In this document: positions 35,650 to 44,175 of the stretch, piece after piece
How positions within the stretch are numbered: position 1 is the stretch's first letter
Layout of the letters: each line of letters opens with the position of its first letter
DNA from: an uncultured Bacteroides sp.
Lineage (GTDB): Bacteria > Bacteroidota > Bacteroidia > Bacteroidales > Bacteroidaceae
Length of the DNA: 64,000 nucleotides
Assembly: GCA_934716785.1 (NCBI GenBank)
Contig: CAKUYM010000001.1
Location: 33,668 to 97,667 of the forward strand
Direction: 5' to 3'
Position numbers and translations under genes: made by a program
The notes under the pieces: model-generated
The model's input: the letters and a program-made list of their open reading frames with translations, nothing else
Told to the model about the DNA's origin: nothing
Databases searched by the model: none

Positions 35650-36188
35650 AAAGAGACTATTTTAACAGAGAAATAAAAAGTAACCGGGATTATTCCTTTA
35701 TTGTATATAACTCTGATATTTCCAATTCATATGACTTCAGTGATCATACAGGTCATTCTTTTAGCCCTTCTAGCTTCCCCTCATTATCAAGATATAATAT
35801 CAGGCTGTTTTTCTCCCTCTCTCACCCCCTCAAACTCTTATAGATGAGAATAAATTGAAGCACGGAGATTGCACCAGTACTAAATGGTGCACATAAGCTT
35901 CAAACAAGATTAAACAATTTCCGGGTTGATCCCAATACTTAGAAGATCATTGGGAGATTCAATTCGAAGGATAGCAGCGATACCAGTAATTATCACAGCT
36001 ACAGTCTGGGTAATGAAAGTATGACAGTCTATCAAAGAGTCAAGTCAGGACGAAGAGTCTTGATAACGGCTCTTTATTTTTTTCTTCTCCTTCCCTCTTC
36101 ACCTTAAACCCTTATATATGACAAGAATAAGAATAAAAGACAAGAGAAAAAGAACATATTATTAACTAACAATTAAAATCAAGAGAAA
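35650..36188. other. Non-coding stretch with three hairpins, possible ncRNA or leader
   Basis: I see no gene between the Rpn promoter and the 54-codon ORF. Three stems occur in a row: TGCACCA/TGGTGCA at 35870-35891, TCCCAAT/ATTGGGA at 35930-35955, and a larger AAAGAG-TCAAG...CTTGA...CTCTTT structure at about 36034-36083 followed by a T-run, which resembles a terminator. The layout would fit a small structured RNA of about 200 nt on the plus strand. Confidence 0.4.
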
Positions 36189-36353
36189 ATGAAACATTTA
36201 ATGAAAGGAATCAGAATCGCAGCATACATTGCTGAGATCATCGTGGCAGGTTCAACTATTGTAGAACTTGTAGAGAAGTATGGTGGCAGGAGTAAACGTA
36301 AACCTGCTGCAAGTAAAGTTGATACAGGCAATGTAGCAACTGAAAACCCATAG
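36189..36353 (+). CDS. Small protein, 54 residues, unknown
   Basis: The ORF starts MKHLMKGIRIAAYIAEIIVAG and has one short hydrophobic stretch followed by a basic tail (GGRSKRKPAASK). A plausible Shine-Dalgarno (AAGAG) precedes the ATG. It lies in line with the next tiny ORF and the DUF3871 gene. No family is recognised, and such a short frame could be chance. Confidence 0.4.
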   Translation: MKHLMKGIRIAAYIAEIIVAGSTIVELVEKYGGRSKRKPAASKVDTGNVATENP

Positions 36354-36366
36354 AAACGTCTAGTGA

Positions 36367-36477
36367 ATGGATTATGATAAGGCACAGGACGTAATTATAA
36401 CCATCCTTGAGGTAACCACATCCATACTCAAGGGAATCAAGAAGCTAAGAGGAATATTTGTAAAAGCAAAGAAATGA
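36367..36477 (+). CDS. Small protein, 36 residues, unknown
   Basis: The ORF reads MDYDKAQDVIITILEVTTS and continues with a basic amphipathic helix to AKK. It starts 13 bases after the previous tiny ORF stops. No family is recognised; it is reported because its position and spacing suit an operon. Confidence 0.3.
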   Translation: MDYDKAQDVIITILEVTTSILKGIKKLRGIFVKAKK

Positions 36478-36533
36478 ACCTCTTGGCTTTTTCTTTTATC
36501 GGATTTTATTAACCAATTAAAAACTATAAAAAT

Positions 36534-37553
36534 ATGGAAACAACCAATTTATTATTACCATCCACAAGGGTGGCAAGAACCAACGAATGGAAAAGAGAAG
36601 CGGAAAATGCAGTACTCATCACGGAGCAGACACACAAACGCTCACCATTTATCGAAGCCAACACAACGGAGGTGACTTTGGAACACCTCCGAAACGACTG
36701 TATCATACCGACTTTCGCCAAGGATAACGAGGTATGCATATCCCACCCGAGTTTCATCGAATCCGTCTATGAAGCGACCAGAGACTTTTATCACGGGGAA
36801 ACGGTTTGCAGCCCGGAGATAAGAACCTCCCATATTGTCAGAGGGCGTATCCCGGAAGCGATCAACAAAAGAGTGGACCAGCTGCTGGAATCTGACAAGA
36901 CTATGTACTACGAGCGCATGATCTTCAATATCGAGATCCCCAGTGTATGCGAGGAGGTAAACGGAAACCGCCTGAACCTGTGTATCACCGGTTGCAAGAG
37001 CTACGCCAGGGATAACCTGAGCGGAAAGATGACAGCCCAGAGATTCAATCTGGCAATCGGGTTCCTGAACCTGGCCTGTACTAATCAATGCCTGTCAACA
37101 GACGGGTATAAGGAAGAAATACGGGCAACCAGTGCGAGGGATCTGTACCAATCCACACTGGACCTGTTCAGTCAATACAACGTAGCCAGACATATTCACC
37201 TGATGCAATCGTTGGGTGATACCATGCTGAGTGAACACCGGTTCTGCCAGATTCTGGGGAGAATGAGACTGTATAACTATCTCCCACAGGCGCAACAGAG
37301 AGAACTGCCACGGTTGCTAATAACCGACAGTCAGATCAATAACGTGGCCAGGGCATATATCCATGACGACAACTTTGCCGGAAATAACGGTGAACTGAGT
37401 ATGTGGAAATTCTATAACCTGATCACCGGAGCCAACAAGAGCAGTTATCTGGATACATTCCTGGGCCGTAGTGTAAACGCTACGGAAGTATCGGTAGGAC
37501 TGACAGAGGCACTGAACGGAAGGGACATGGCATATTCCTGGTTCATCGAATGA
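36534..37553 (+). CDS. DUF3871 family protein
   Basis: A 339-residue protein that I recognise as DUF3871, a Bacteroidota family of unknown function distantly like phage/plasmid DUF932 proteins. Conserved-looking parts include PTFAKDNEVCISHPSFIE, SHIVRGRIPEA, LCITGCKSYARDNL and the C-terminal FAGNNGELSMWKFYNLITGANKSSYLDTFL. It is common on mobile elements. A terminator follows. Confidence 0.82.
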   Translation: METTNLLLPSTRVARTNEWKREAENAVLITEQTHKRSPFIEANTTEVTLEHLRNDCIIPTFAKDNEVCISHPSFIESVYEATRDFYHGETVCSPEIRTSHIVRGRIPEAINKRVDQLLESDKTMYYERMIFNIEIPSVCEEVNGNRLNLCITGCKSYARDNLSGKMTAQRFNLAIGFLNLACTNQCLSTDGYKEEIRATSARDLYQSTLDLFSQYNVARHIHLMQSLGDTMLSEHRFCQILGRMRLYNYLPQAQQRELPRLLITDSQINNVARAYIHDDNFAGNNGELSMWKFYNLITGANKSSYLDTFLGRSVNATEVSVGLTEALNGRDMAYSWFIE

Positions 37554-37586
37554 CCGGGAGAGTGTGATTGATACGATTAATATCCG

Positions 37587-37632
37587 AAGAGGGTATCACC
37601 AATGAGAGAAACGGTGGTATCCTCTTTTTTTG
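37587..37632 (+). terminator. Terminator after the DUF3871 gene
   Basis: The stem AAGAGGGTATCACC/GGTGGTATCCTCTT contains two G-U pairs and is followed by a T-run. Confidence 0.85.
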
Positions 37633-37659
37633 TTTAATAACCATTTAAAATTAAAGATT

Positions 37660-38292
37660 ATGATGACGATATTTACAAGGGATTATTCCCACAGATTGAG
37701 ACATTCCAAGAAGAAACAGGATAATAATGCAGTAAAAACAGAGACAATCGGAAACACAGCCGAAGTTGCCCGATTTGATAAGTGGTTCGCATCCTCTTAT
37801 ACGGGATTAAGGGAAAAGATCCGTTTTTTCTCTATAGTGGATGAGGATAACTTCCATAACACCTATCTTTTTATAAGAGAAAAGATAATGGGCGGCGAAG
37901 AAAGGATAGAAAACCTGGAAGCCTATTTCTTCAGGTGCTACCGGTATAAAGCGATGACGGAGATGAGAAATGAAAACCGTTACGTTCATCCCGAAGACGA
38001 TTTCTTCTATAGATTCAGCCAGGAGGAGACAGAGCCATACCTTTGGGGCCTGAACCGTTGTGAAAGACTGGCCGGGGACGTATTAAGATATATCAGGAGC
38101 AGGTTCTCCCGGCAGGAGTACAGGATGTTCATGCTACGTTACTACAGGCAGCAGTGCTCACTCAAGGTTCTCTCCGAATGCACGGGACTGCCGCTTTCCG
38201 AGGTCATGAAGAAAACCAGACGGATGCTGGAATCATTGAGGTCCAACAGCTACTTCATGGAACGGTGTGAGAGGCTTTATGTGTATGAATAA
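37660..38292 (+). CDS. Sigma-70-like protein, unassigned
   Basis: A 210-residue basic protein. Residues about 50-125 are helical and resemble sigma region 2 (YTGLREKIRFFSIVDEDNFHNTYLFIREKI, then LEAYFFRCYRYKAMTEMRNE). Residues about 150-200 resemble sigma region 4 (FSRQEYRMFMLRYYRQQCSLKVLSECTGLPLSEVMKKTRRMLESL). It may be a mobile-element sigma factor or HTH regulator; similarity is by eye only. The ATG at 37660 is chosen over an upstream frame that runs into the terminator. The last codons overlap the spacer before the next gene. Confidence 0.6.
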   Translation: MMTIFTRDYSHRLRHSKKKQDNNAVKTETIGNTAEVARFDKWFASSYTGLREKIRFFSIVDEDNFHNTYLFIREKIMGGEERIENLEAYFFRCYRYKAMTEMRNENRYVHPEDDFFYRFSQEETEPYLWGLNRCERLAGDVLRYIRSRFSRQEYRMFMLRYYRQQCSLKVLSECTGLPLSEVMKKTRRMLESLRSNSYFMERCERLYVYE

Positions 38293-38311
38293 TAACGGAA
38301 AGGAGGTAAAA

Positions 38312-38791
38312 ATGAAACTATTCATATATAACAGAGAAAAATGCATGCTGAGTGTGGCACAGGAAGGACAGAGAAGTATCCGGATGGACAGAAACGGATG
38401 CATATTCCTAAGCGGTGCGCTTGTTCAGGAATTAGGATTACAGGCAGGAAGCATGGCTGTACTGGTCGGTGACGAAGACGATCCCAGGCAATGGTTCCTG
38501 TGTATTGTAGATGATGAAGGCGGTTTTCCGGTAAGACTGAAAAAGAGAAAACGGTATAACAGCAAGGGAATGCCGGAAGAATACTGTTACGGGGCTGTTT
38601 TCAATTGCAGCTATCTATGCCATAAGATTCTGGATAACGTTGGTGCGGACAAGTCGGCTACCTTTATGCTGGCTACGACACCGGTGGAAATGGACGGGCT
38701 GAAGTTATACAAGATACTTACGTCAAATCCCATTACCAGGCCTGACAGGAAATATGTCAGAAAGAAGGACAGAACACAAATGGAAGTATGA
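38312..38791 (+). CDS. Hypothetical protein of the recombinase cassette
   Basis: A 159-residue protein of unknown family, mostly beta-strand-like at first (MKLFIYNREKCMLSVAQEG, then SGALVQELGLQAGSMAVLVGDEDD, reminiscent of a small AbrB/SpoVT-type or chaperone beta-barrel). The ATG at 38312 is fixed by an excellent Shine-Dalgarno (AAGGAGG), rare in Bacteroides. It lies 19 bases after the sigma-like gene and is probably co-transcribed with it. Confidence 0.65.
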   Translation: MKLFIYNREKCMLSVAQEGQRSIRMDRNGCIFLSGALVQELGLQAGSMAVLVGDEDDPRQWFLCIVDDEGGFPVRLKKRKRYNSKGMPEEYCYGAVFNCSYLCHKILDNVGADKSATFMLATTPVEMDGLKLYKILTSNPITRPDRKYVRKKDRTQMEV

Positions 38792-38844
38792 GAAATCTGC
38801 ACTTATATGAAAACAGAGAATCTCATATAACCAGCTACATAGAG

Positions 38845-38908
38845 AAATCAGGATTCTGTGAGAAAACCGGGTGTATTAGAAAACCGATTCTCACAGGATT
38901 TCTTTTTT
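38845..38908 (+). terminator. Terminator after the 159-residue gene
   Basis: The stem CTGTGAGAA (38856-38864)/TTCTCACAG (38888-38896), extended by GAAATC/GATTTC with a bulge, ends in a T-run. Confidence 0.75.
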
Positions 38909-38931
38909 ATGAATTCAAATTTATTGTTTAA

Positions 38932-38959
38932 CGAATACTGAACGATCGTTGGGTATTCG
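38932..38959. repeat. 28-bp dyad resembling a serine-resolvase crossover site
   Basis: The two 14-bp halves CGAATACTGAACGA and TCGTTGGGTATTCG are inverted copies at 12 of 14 positions, and the centre of symmetry is an AT dinucleotide. This is the size and centre expected of a res-type subsite I. It ends 16 bases before the recombinase ATG, so it could also be the operator through which the recombinase controls itself. Confidence 0.6.
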
Positions 38960-38975
38960 AGAAACGAATAAAAAA

Positions 38976-39665
38976 ATGTTAAATATGAATATGAAAACAA
39001 CCTATATAGCGTATTTGAGACAAAGTACACAAAAACAGGAAATCTCAGGACTTGGAATTGAGGCACAGAGAGAAATTATACAAAATTACCTAAAGGAGAA
39101 AAAGCCGGTTTCTGAGTATATTGAAACAGAGAGCGGCAAGAAATCTGACAGACCCAAACTTACGGAAGCTTTGGAAGAATGCAGAAAGAACGGGTCTATC
39201 TTAATTGTAGCCAAACTGGACCGATTAAGCAGGAATGTTGCTTTCACCAGTAAATTATTGGAGAGTGACGTGGAAATCGTATTCTGTGATTTTCCCCAGG
39301 CTAACAAACTGGTTCTTCATATCATTTCGTCAATAGCGGAGTATGAAGCGAACCTTATATCACAAAGGACCAGACAATCCCTGAAGGCCAAAAAAGCGAG
39401 GGGTGTCAAACTGGGAAAGCCTGAAAATCTAATGAATAACCTTGAGCAGGCTATCAGGAATAGTAACAGAACCAATCATCAGAAGGCCCTGGGCAATGCC
39501 AATAACAAAAGAGCGGTTGCGCTACTAAAAAAGCTCGTGCAGGAAGAAAAAAGCCTGTCTGAAATGGCCAGAATATTGAATAAGGAGGGATTTGTAACAG
39601 CCCGGGGATGTCAGTTCAGAGCATCACAAGTGAATATATTAATCAAAAGGTATAATCTGAAATAA
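38976..39665 (+). CDS. Small serine recombinase (resolvase/invertase family)
   Basis: A 229-residue serine recombinase. The catalytic Ser lies in IAYLRQSTQKQEISGLGIEAQ, and the conserved Arg in VAKLDRLSRNVAFTSKLLES. The catalytic domain ends with ISSIAEYEANLISQRTRQSLKAKKARG. The last 60 residues form a Recombinase/HTH-like C-terminus (SLSEMARILNKEGFVTARG). It is not a large serine integrase. Alternative start ATGs at 38985 and 38991 are close. It has a candidate crossover site just upstream and its own terminator. Confidence 0.88.
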   Translation: MLNMNMKTTYIAYLRQSTQKQEISGLGIEAQREIIQNYLKEKKPVSEYIETESGKKSDRPKLTEALEECRKNGSILIVAKLDRLSRNVAFTSKLLESDVEIVFCDFPQANKLVLHIISSIAEYEANLISQRTRQSLKAKKARGVKLGKPENLMNNLEQAIRNSNRTNHQKALGNANNKRAVALLKKLVQEEKSLSEMARILNKEGFVTARGCQFRASQVNILIKRYNLK

Positions 39666-39678
39666 CTATAAAAACAAT

Positions 39679-39719
39679 AAGTAAGAGAGAATATGTATAA
39701 TGTTTTCTCTTACTTTTTA
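39679..39719 (+). terminator. Terminator after the serine recombinase
   Basis: The stem AAGTAAGAGA/TCTCTTACTT is followed by a T-run. Confidence 0.78.
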
Positions 39720-39722
39720 TTC

Positions 39723-40441
39723 TTCTACTACCAAAAAAATCAATATCCTATATATAATATATAAGAGAGGAAAAAAGGTTGCTATCATTGTCTTTCTTTC
39801 TGAATATTATTAGGTATAGGGTAATCGAATCCGGTAATATAAAAGAGTATTCCGGGGAATATTGATGGAACAGGATATGAGAGTTATTTGAAAGTTGTAA
39901 GATTTATAGTTTCTTTCCTGCCTCAAAAGGGGGAAATGGTGGGGAAAACAAGGGGGAAAAGGGTATTTTTATAACTTTTTTCAATTTTACCTATTCAAAA
40001 ATTAGTCAAAAAACAGGTTTTATAGTTTCCCCTTTCCGCTTTCCCCCCCTCTTGTTTCTTGAGGAAGGAAAAGAAGACAAGATAATAACAACTATAATAA
40101 GCCTGGATTCTATATTCACAAAAATAAAGACTACTTTTATTATGTAACATGAACGGAATGAGCTATTATCCCCTAACTTATTAAACTGTCCGGATTACAA
40201 ACAGAAGATAAATCCTTATGTTCCTATCATCCTTCCAATTCTCTAACGCATCAGTTTATTGGAATTGCTGCAAAATAGTGAAAAGTTTTAAATCACTAAG
40301 CAGGGCAAGAAGATAAATAGTAAACATCCTGCTCTCGAACATAAATGAGTTTTATATTGAGGGGCAAAGGAATATAACTCAAAGTCCTTACCTGTTGTGT
40401 TAAAAAGTTACCCATTGCTTTCATTTTGAGCATTTGTTCAT
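39723..40441. other. Gene-free stretch with a G-rich/C-rich inverted repeat
   Basis: No ORF is supported. The left arm, centred on 39927-39963, is G-rich (GGGGGAAA, GGTGGGGAAAACAAGG); the right arm 40026-40060 is its imperfect complement (TTTCCCC, TTTCCCCCCCTCTTGTTT). The phrase TTTATAGTTTC is also repeated directly at about 39903 and 40019. Elsewhere the stretch is AT-rich and plain. It may be an origin, an oriT or a recombination end, but I see no proof. Confidence 0.35.
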
Positions 40442-40449
40442 TATATTTG
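40442..40449 (+). promoter_or_regulatory. Promoter -7 box for the DUF134-NifX gene
   Basis: TATATTTG, a perfect -7 box, lies 25 bases upstream of the ATG at 40474. A -33 element is not clear. Confidence 0.5.
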
Positions 40450-40473
40450 CGGACGAAAATAATAAATTATATA

Positions 40474-41292
40474 ATGTCACCACGTCCAAAGAACATCCGT
40501 AAAGTTAATAATATGCCTTCTGTTGAAGGATTTAGACCTATAGCTTCAAACAGTTATCATAAGGATACTATACTCTTGCACTTTGAAGAATATGAAGCGA
40601 TACGGCTATGTGATTATGAAATGAAGACTCAACAGGAAGCGTCTGTTTCAATGGGGGTATCACGTCCGACACTTAGCCGAATATATGTCAGTGCAAGGCA
40701 AAAGATTGCCAATGCATTGGTTCGTGGTGTTGCTATAATAATAGAAGGCGGAGTAGCATATACTGACAGTGAATGGTTTTGTTGCGGAGTATGCGGTTTT
40801 TTATTCAATAATATCAATCCCGCATTTAAAATCCGTAAAATAGAATGTCCTGTATGTCACTCCAACGACATAAGCATTAGTAATATTAACATTAATAAAA
40901 ATGAGATTATGATGAAAATTGCAATTCCGACTAGAGACAAGGTGGTTGATAACCATTTCGGTCATTGTGAGTATTACACAATCCTGACAATAGGGCAAGA
41001 CAATCAAATTCTAAGTAGTGAGACAATTCCTTCTCCACAAGGATGCGGATGCAAGTCCAATATAGCAGGAGAATTGGAAAACATGGGAGTCAGTGTCATG
41101 TTGGCAGGAAATATGGGACAAGGTGCTTTAAATGTACTTACAGCCCACAATATCAAAGTCATAAGAGGTTGTTCTGGTAATATCCTGGATGTTGCTACCG
41201 ACTATCTAAACGGGAAACTTACAGATTCGGGAGTGGGCTGCTCATCCCATGCACATCAACATGAATGCCATGGGCACAATCATAAAGAGTGA
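40474..41292 (+). CDS. DUF134 HTH fused to a NifB/NifX iron-molybdenum cluster-binding domain
   Basis: A 272-residue fusion. The N-terminal DUF134 HTH (MSPRPKNIRKVNNMPSVEGFRP, then GVSRPTLSRIYVSARQKIANAL) is followed by a zinc-ribbon-like pair (CCGVCG, CPVC). The dinitrogenase FeMo-cofactor domain (PF02579; MKIAIPTRDKVVDNHFGHCEYYT) covers residues about 150-255. The tail is rich in Cys and His (GCSSHAHQHECHGHNH). It probably binds a metal cluster and may regulate its neighbour. The start at 40474 gives the canonical MSPRPK. The stop overlaps the next start codon. Confidence 0.85.
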   Translation: MSPRPKNIRKVNNMPSVEGFRPIASNSYHKDTILLHFEEYEAIRLCDYEMKTQQEASVSMGVSRPTLSRIYVSARQKIANALVRGVAIIIEGGVAYTDSEWFCCGVCGFLFNNINPAFKIRKIECPVCHSNDISISNININKNEIMMKIAIPTRDKVVDNHFGHCEYYTILTIGQDNQILSSETIPSPQGCGCKSNIAGELENMGVSVMLAGNMGQGALNVLTAHNIKVIRGCSGNILDVATDYLNGKLTDSGVGCSSHAHQHECHGHNHKE

Positions 41293-41666
41293 TGTTTGGA
41301 AAGAACAAGATACTACTTAATATTATCATAGACTTTGTTATGCTGATAGCAATGGCATTGGTAAGCATAAGTGGTTTTATATTAGAAATAGTTATTCCTT
41401 CCCGGCATGCTGTCAGATTTCAAAACGTTACTCCATGGAGTTCACACTTGTTTGGTTTGGGAAGGCACGATTGGGGCAATATTCATTTGTGGGCAGGAGT
41501 TGTATTGCTCGCTCTGCTTGCCATTCATATTTTGTCACACATAAACATGGTATCGGCTTTTGTTAAAAAGAAATGCCCCAACCATATATTACGAGTATTG
41601 CTTTATATTTTGTTTTTGATGCTACTGATAATAACAATAATGCCTTGGCTTTATTTATGCTATTAA
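41292..41666 (+). CDS. DUF4405 membrane protein
   Basis: A 124-residue protein with three hydrophobic segments and conserved histidines (WSSHLFGLGRHDWGNIHLWAGV, LLAIHILSH) that suggest a small cytochrome-b-like haem membrane protein (DUF4405). Its ATG overlaps the stop codon of the DUF134-NifX gene (TGATG), so the two are coupled. No known redox partner lies nearby. Confidence 0.78.
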   Translation: MFGKNKILLNIIIDFVMLIAMALVSISGFILEIVIPSRHAVRFQNVTPWSSHLFGLGRHDWGNIHLWAGVVLLALLAIHILSHINMVSAFVKKKCPNHILRVLLYILFLMLLIITIMPWLYLCY

Positions 41667-41781
41667 TAGCGACAAGCCAACTTATTACTCTATTGGATAG
41701 GTTAGATTGATATTATTCTTTAGCAGAATTTGAGAGTAGGACAAACTTAGGTTGGGGGATATAGTAACCTTACTCTAAATT

Positions 41782-41911
41782 TGTTCTACTTCTATTATAA
41801 AATGTATACGACTTGCAAAAAACATTCCACTTTCATCTCCCTGCTGGAGTTATGTATATTATCCTTCACCTTATTCACTAACTATTCTCCAATTAACTCG
41901 ATGATTTATCA
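41782..41911. repeat. Dispersed 125-bp repeat, copy A
   Basis: The most diverged of three copies in the same orientation. All share ATTCCACTTTCATCTCC, an inner palindrome-like CTCC..GGAG, TTATGTATATTA and a distal CAGCTTACTCGATGA-type end. On the minus strand each contains AGGAG-like bases directly before ATGAAAGTGGAA. Confidence 0.7.
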
Positions 41912-41918
41912 AACAAGA

Positions 41919-42118
41919 AAATAAAGTGACAAAACTTACCGGTTCTCATCGCACAATAAAACACAACAGAATTTACATAGAGTTCAATTTGAGAGAGTTT
42001 GAGACTAACACTGTTTTATTGGGAGAGTCATTATTCTATAAAAACATGAATTGGGCAAAGATATTTAATGAAAAATACACGTGCTGCTCAAGTAAGACAA
42101 AAAACAATGAAAGTCTTT
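41919..42118. repeat. Diverged duplicate segment, copy 1
   Basis: It shares AAAATAAAG-GACAA, TTCTCATCGCACAATAAAAC and AAAAACATGAAT-GG with the copy at 42993-43250. The copies differ by many substitutions and length changes, so the duplication is old. Confidence 0.55.
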
Positions 42119-42349
42119 ATTTCTTTGTATGACAGAAGAGAGACCGCTACGCTGTCTACCAAAAGTGATAAACATAAAAAAATCCTGTAGAAGCTATTAG
42201 GCTTTGCTATCCCCTTGATGAGATTATCAACGACCCGAATGTTTCCAAAAGATTCACTTGATCGGGTTAGGTGGAGCCAGAGGTACAAAGCAATAGGTAC
42301 ATAACCGTCAGGATAATGTAGATGTTATAAAATATTCTTCAAAAAACAC

Positions 42350-42475
42350 TCTTCTTTATACATTTTACCTCTTTTTGCAAACTTTTTTATTCCACTTTCA
42401 TCTCCTCCCAGGAGTTATGTATATTACCACTCACTTCGTTCACAGACTATTTGCCTCCAGCTTACTCGATGATAA
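42350..42475. repeat. Dispersed 125-bp repeat, copy B
   Basis: Close to copy C over CTTTTTTATTCCACTTTCAT through CACTCACTTCGTTCACAGAC and TATTTGCCTCCAGCTTACTC. It has the same orientation as A and C. Confidence 0.75.
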
Positions 42476-42992
42476 AACCTAGGCTGTTTACTTTGAATGC
42501 TGTCTTCTTAAAGCATAATGAATTCAAAAAAGGAATACATACAAATAAATCTTCAAAATAAAACGTTTCTTTCATAGAGAAAGTCTACATCTGAATAAAA
42601 ACTGTGGCTATTTTTATTCAGCGCATCATATAAAAACAATATTATATCTTGCCATTTTTCTCATAGGGACATATCAACGATCTCTAAATTTTCAGATAAC
42701 CTAAAAGTCTCTTTCAGAACATCATTGGGATTACCTGAAAATCAAATATCAACACAAAAAGAGCTTCATAATCCTCTGCTAAAGTAGAAGCCCTTTCTTA
42801 ACACAAAAACTAAAATTCACTATTTAATTGCCGAGTTTCACAGCTCACATGTTTACGTCCCACAAAATTATAATGGAAATTTATAGATTGCAAATTATTA
42901 ACACAAAAAACATCATATGCATCTCAAGTTCTAAAGCATACCATTTAAGAAGATATCATTAATATTTTATGGAGTATTCATCAAACTGAAGA

Positions 42993-43250
42993 AAAATAAA
43001 GCGACAAGAATCCGCCGATTCTCATCGCACAATAAAACACGACAAATAGTAAAACCCTTTTCACAAAGGACATAATATTTAGAGATTCTAAATTAATAGA
43101 CAGATCTCTCTTTTTTGAGTAACAAAAAAAACAATGCGATTTGTTTATCTGGAGAAACATCGTTTACTAAAAACATGAATGGGACAAGGGCATTCAACAA
43201 AGAATAAACGAGGCCGCTTTAGTAGGAACAAGGCAAAGAAGCGATGAAAG
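42993..43250. repeat. Diverged duplicate segment, copy 2
   Basis: Partner of 41919-42118, with an inserted stretch in the middle and similar ends (ATTCTCATCGCACAATAAAA at the left; AAAAACATGAATGGGACAAG towards the right). Confidence 0.55.
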
Positions 43251-43998
43251 GAAAGCATTACCTATCATCGCTCCTGAATAAAAATAATTAAAGTATAATC
43301 TTCTTTTCACAAAGGAACGTAATTGCAGAACAAATCAATAATTAAAATGCAACAATAGCATATATTATGATGAACAAAAGTAAGCATTTGTCAACTATTC
43401 ACAAAGAAATAATAACTTAAAAATCATCCGAAAGAATCAAAAAAATAATCAGCGGTCTCAAATTATCTACGCCTGAATGAGGGATATTAAAAACAAATTA
43501 TTATTTTTGTCACTATCAAATAGTACGAAAAACATACAGAAGTACTACTCTGATAAATGGTACCGAATTATATGAAATCTAAAAATCATGTACGGTATCA
43601 TTCCTGGAACAACAAACGAGCTGTGATTTGAGATACAAAGAAGATAATCAGCCTCAATACGAAAGCAGGATGGTCTTCATAGATATTTCAAAAACAAAAC
43701 TTAATGGAAACCCCTTTTTAAGTTTTTAAATATAAGCATAGACTCTCTCCTTTAATTTCAACAGTCTTTATGAGAAAATGTAATGCCCCTGTCAATATAA
43801 CGATGGGGGCTTTATTACAGATTCACGCAACTAAAATTTATCAGGAGCAGAAGAAACTAAAAAAACAAAAGGCTTCATTATATCACCTGGCGAAATTAAC
43901 AATTACTCTATTAATTGGGCTAGTCAGAGACAGAGGGTATACGATAGTAAAGAGTTGTAATACATAACCGAAGGGTGGAATATTTTATTCACAAAAAA

Positions 43999-44122
43999 TG
44001 TACTTCTATTATAGAATGTACACGATTTGCACAACTTTTTATTCCACTTTCATCTCCTCCTAGGAGTTATATATATTACCACTCACTTCGTTCACAGACT
44101 ATTTGCCTACAGCTTACTCCAA
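43999..44122. repeat. Dispersed 125-bp repeat, copy C
   Basis: Nearly identical to copy B across 80 bases. Its left part (TACTTCTATTATAGAATGTA) matches copy A better than copy B, so the three copies together define the full element. Confidence 0.75.
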
Positions 44123-44175
44123 GAAATGAAATGCCGTCAATCTTATGAATGTGGAATATCCCGAAACTGGCAGGA

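Larger units (their letters stand above)
41667..44175. other. 2.5-kb gene-free region with decayed repeats
   Basis: No intact gene can be supported here; short ORFs occur (for example 68 codons at 41926 and 65 codons at 43770), but none has family features. The base composition is AT-rich and stops are dense. What stands out is repetition: three copies of a 125-bp element and two diverged copies of a 200-260-bp segment, listed separately. This looks like the debris of past insertions. Confidence 0.6.

Noticed and set aside
34353-41713. GATTGATAT at 34353 and 41705 as attachment-site repeats of an island
   Set aside because: Only nine AT-rich bases are shared, and the sequence after 41713 is not the missing part of comM.
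41926-42132. 68-codon ORF as a gene
   Set aside because: It lies inside a diverged duplicate, has no Shine-Dalgarno or family motif, and its partner segment at 42993-43250 is full of stops.
43770-43967. 65-codon ORF as a gene
   Set aside because: It has a basic, unremarkable sequence with no promoter and no neighbours, in a region of decay; I could not support it.
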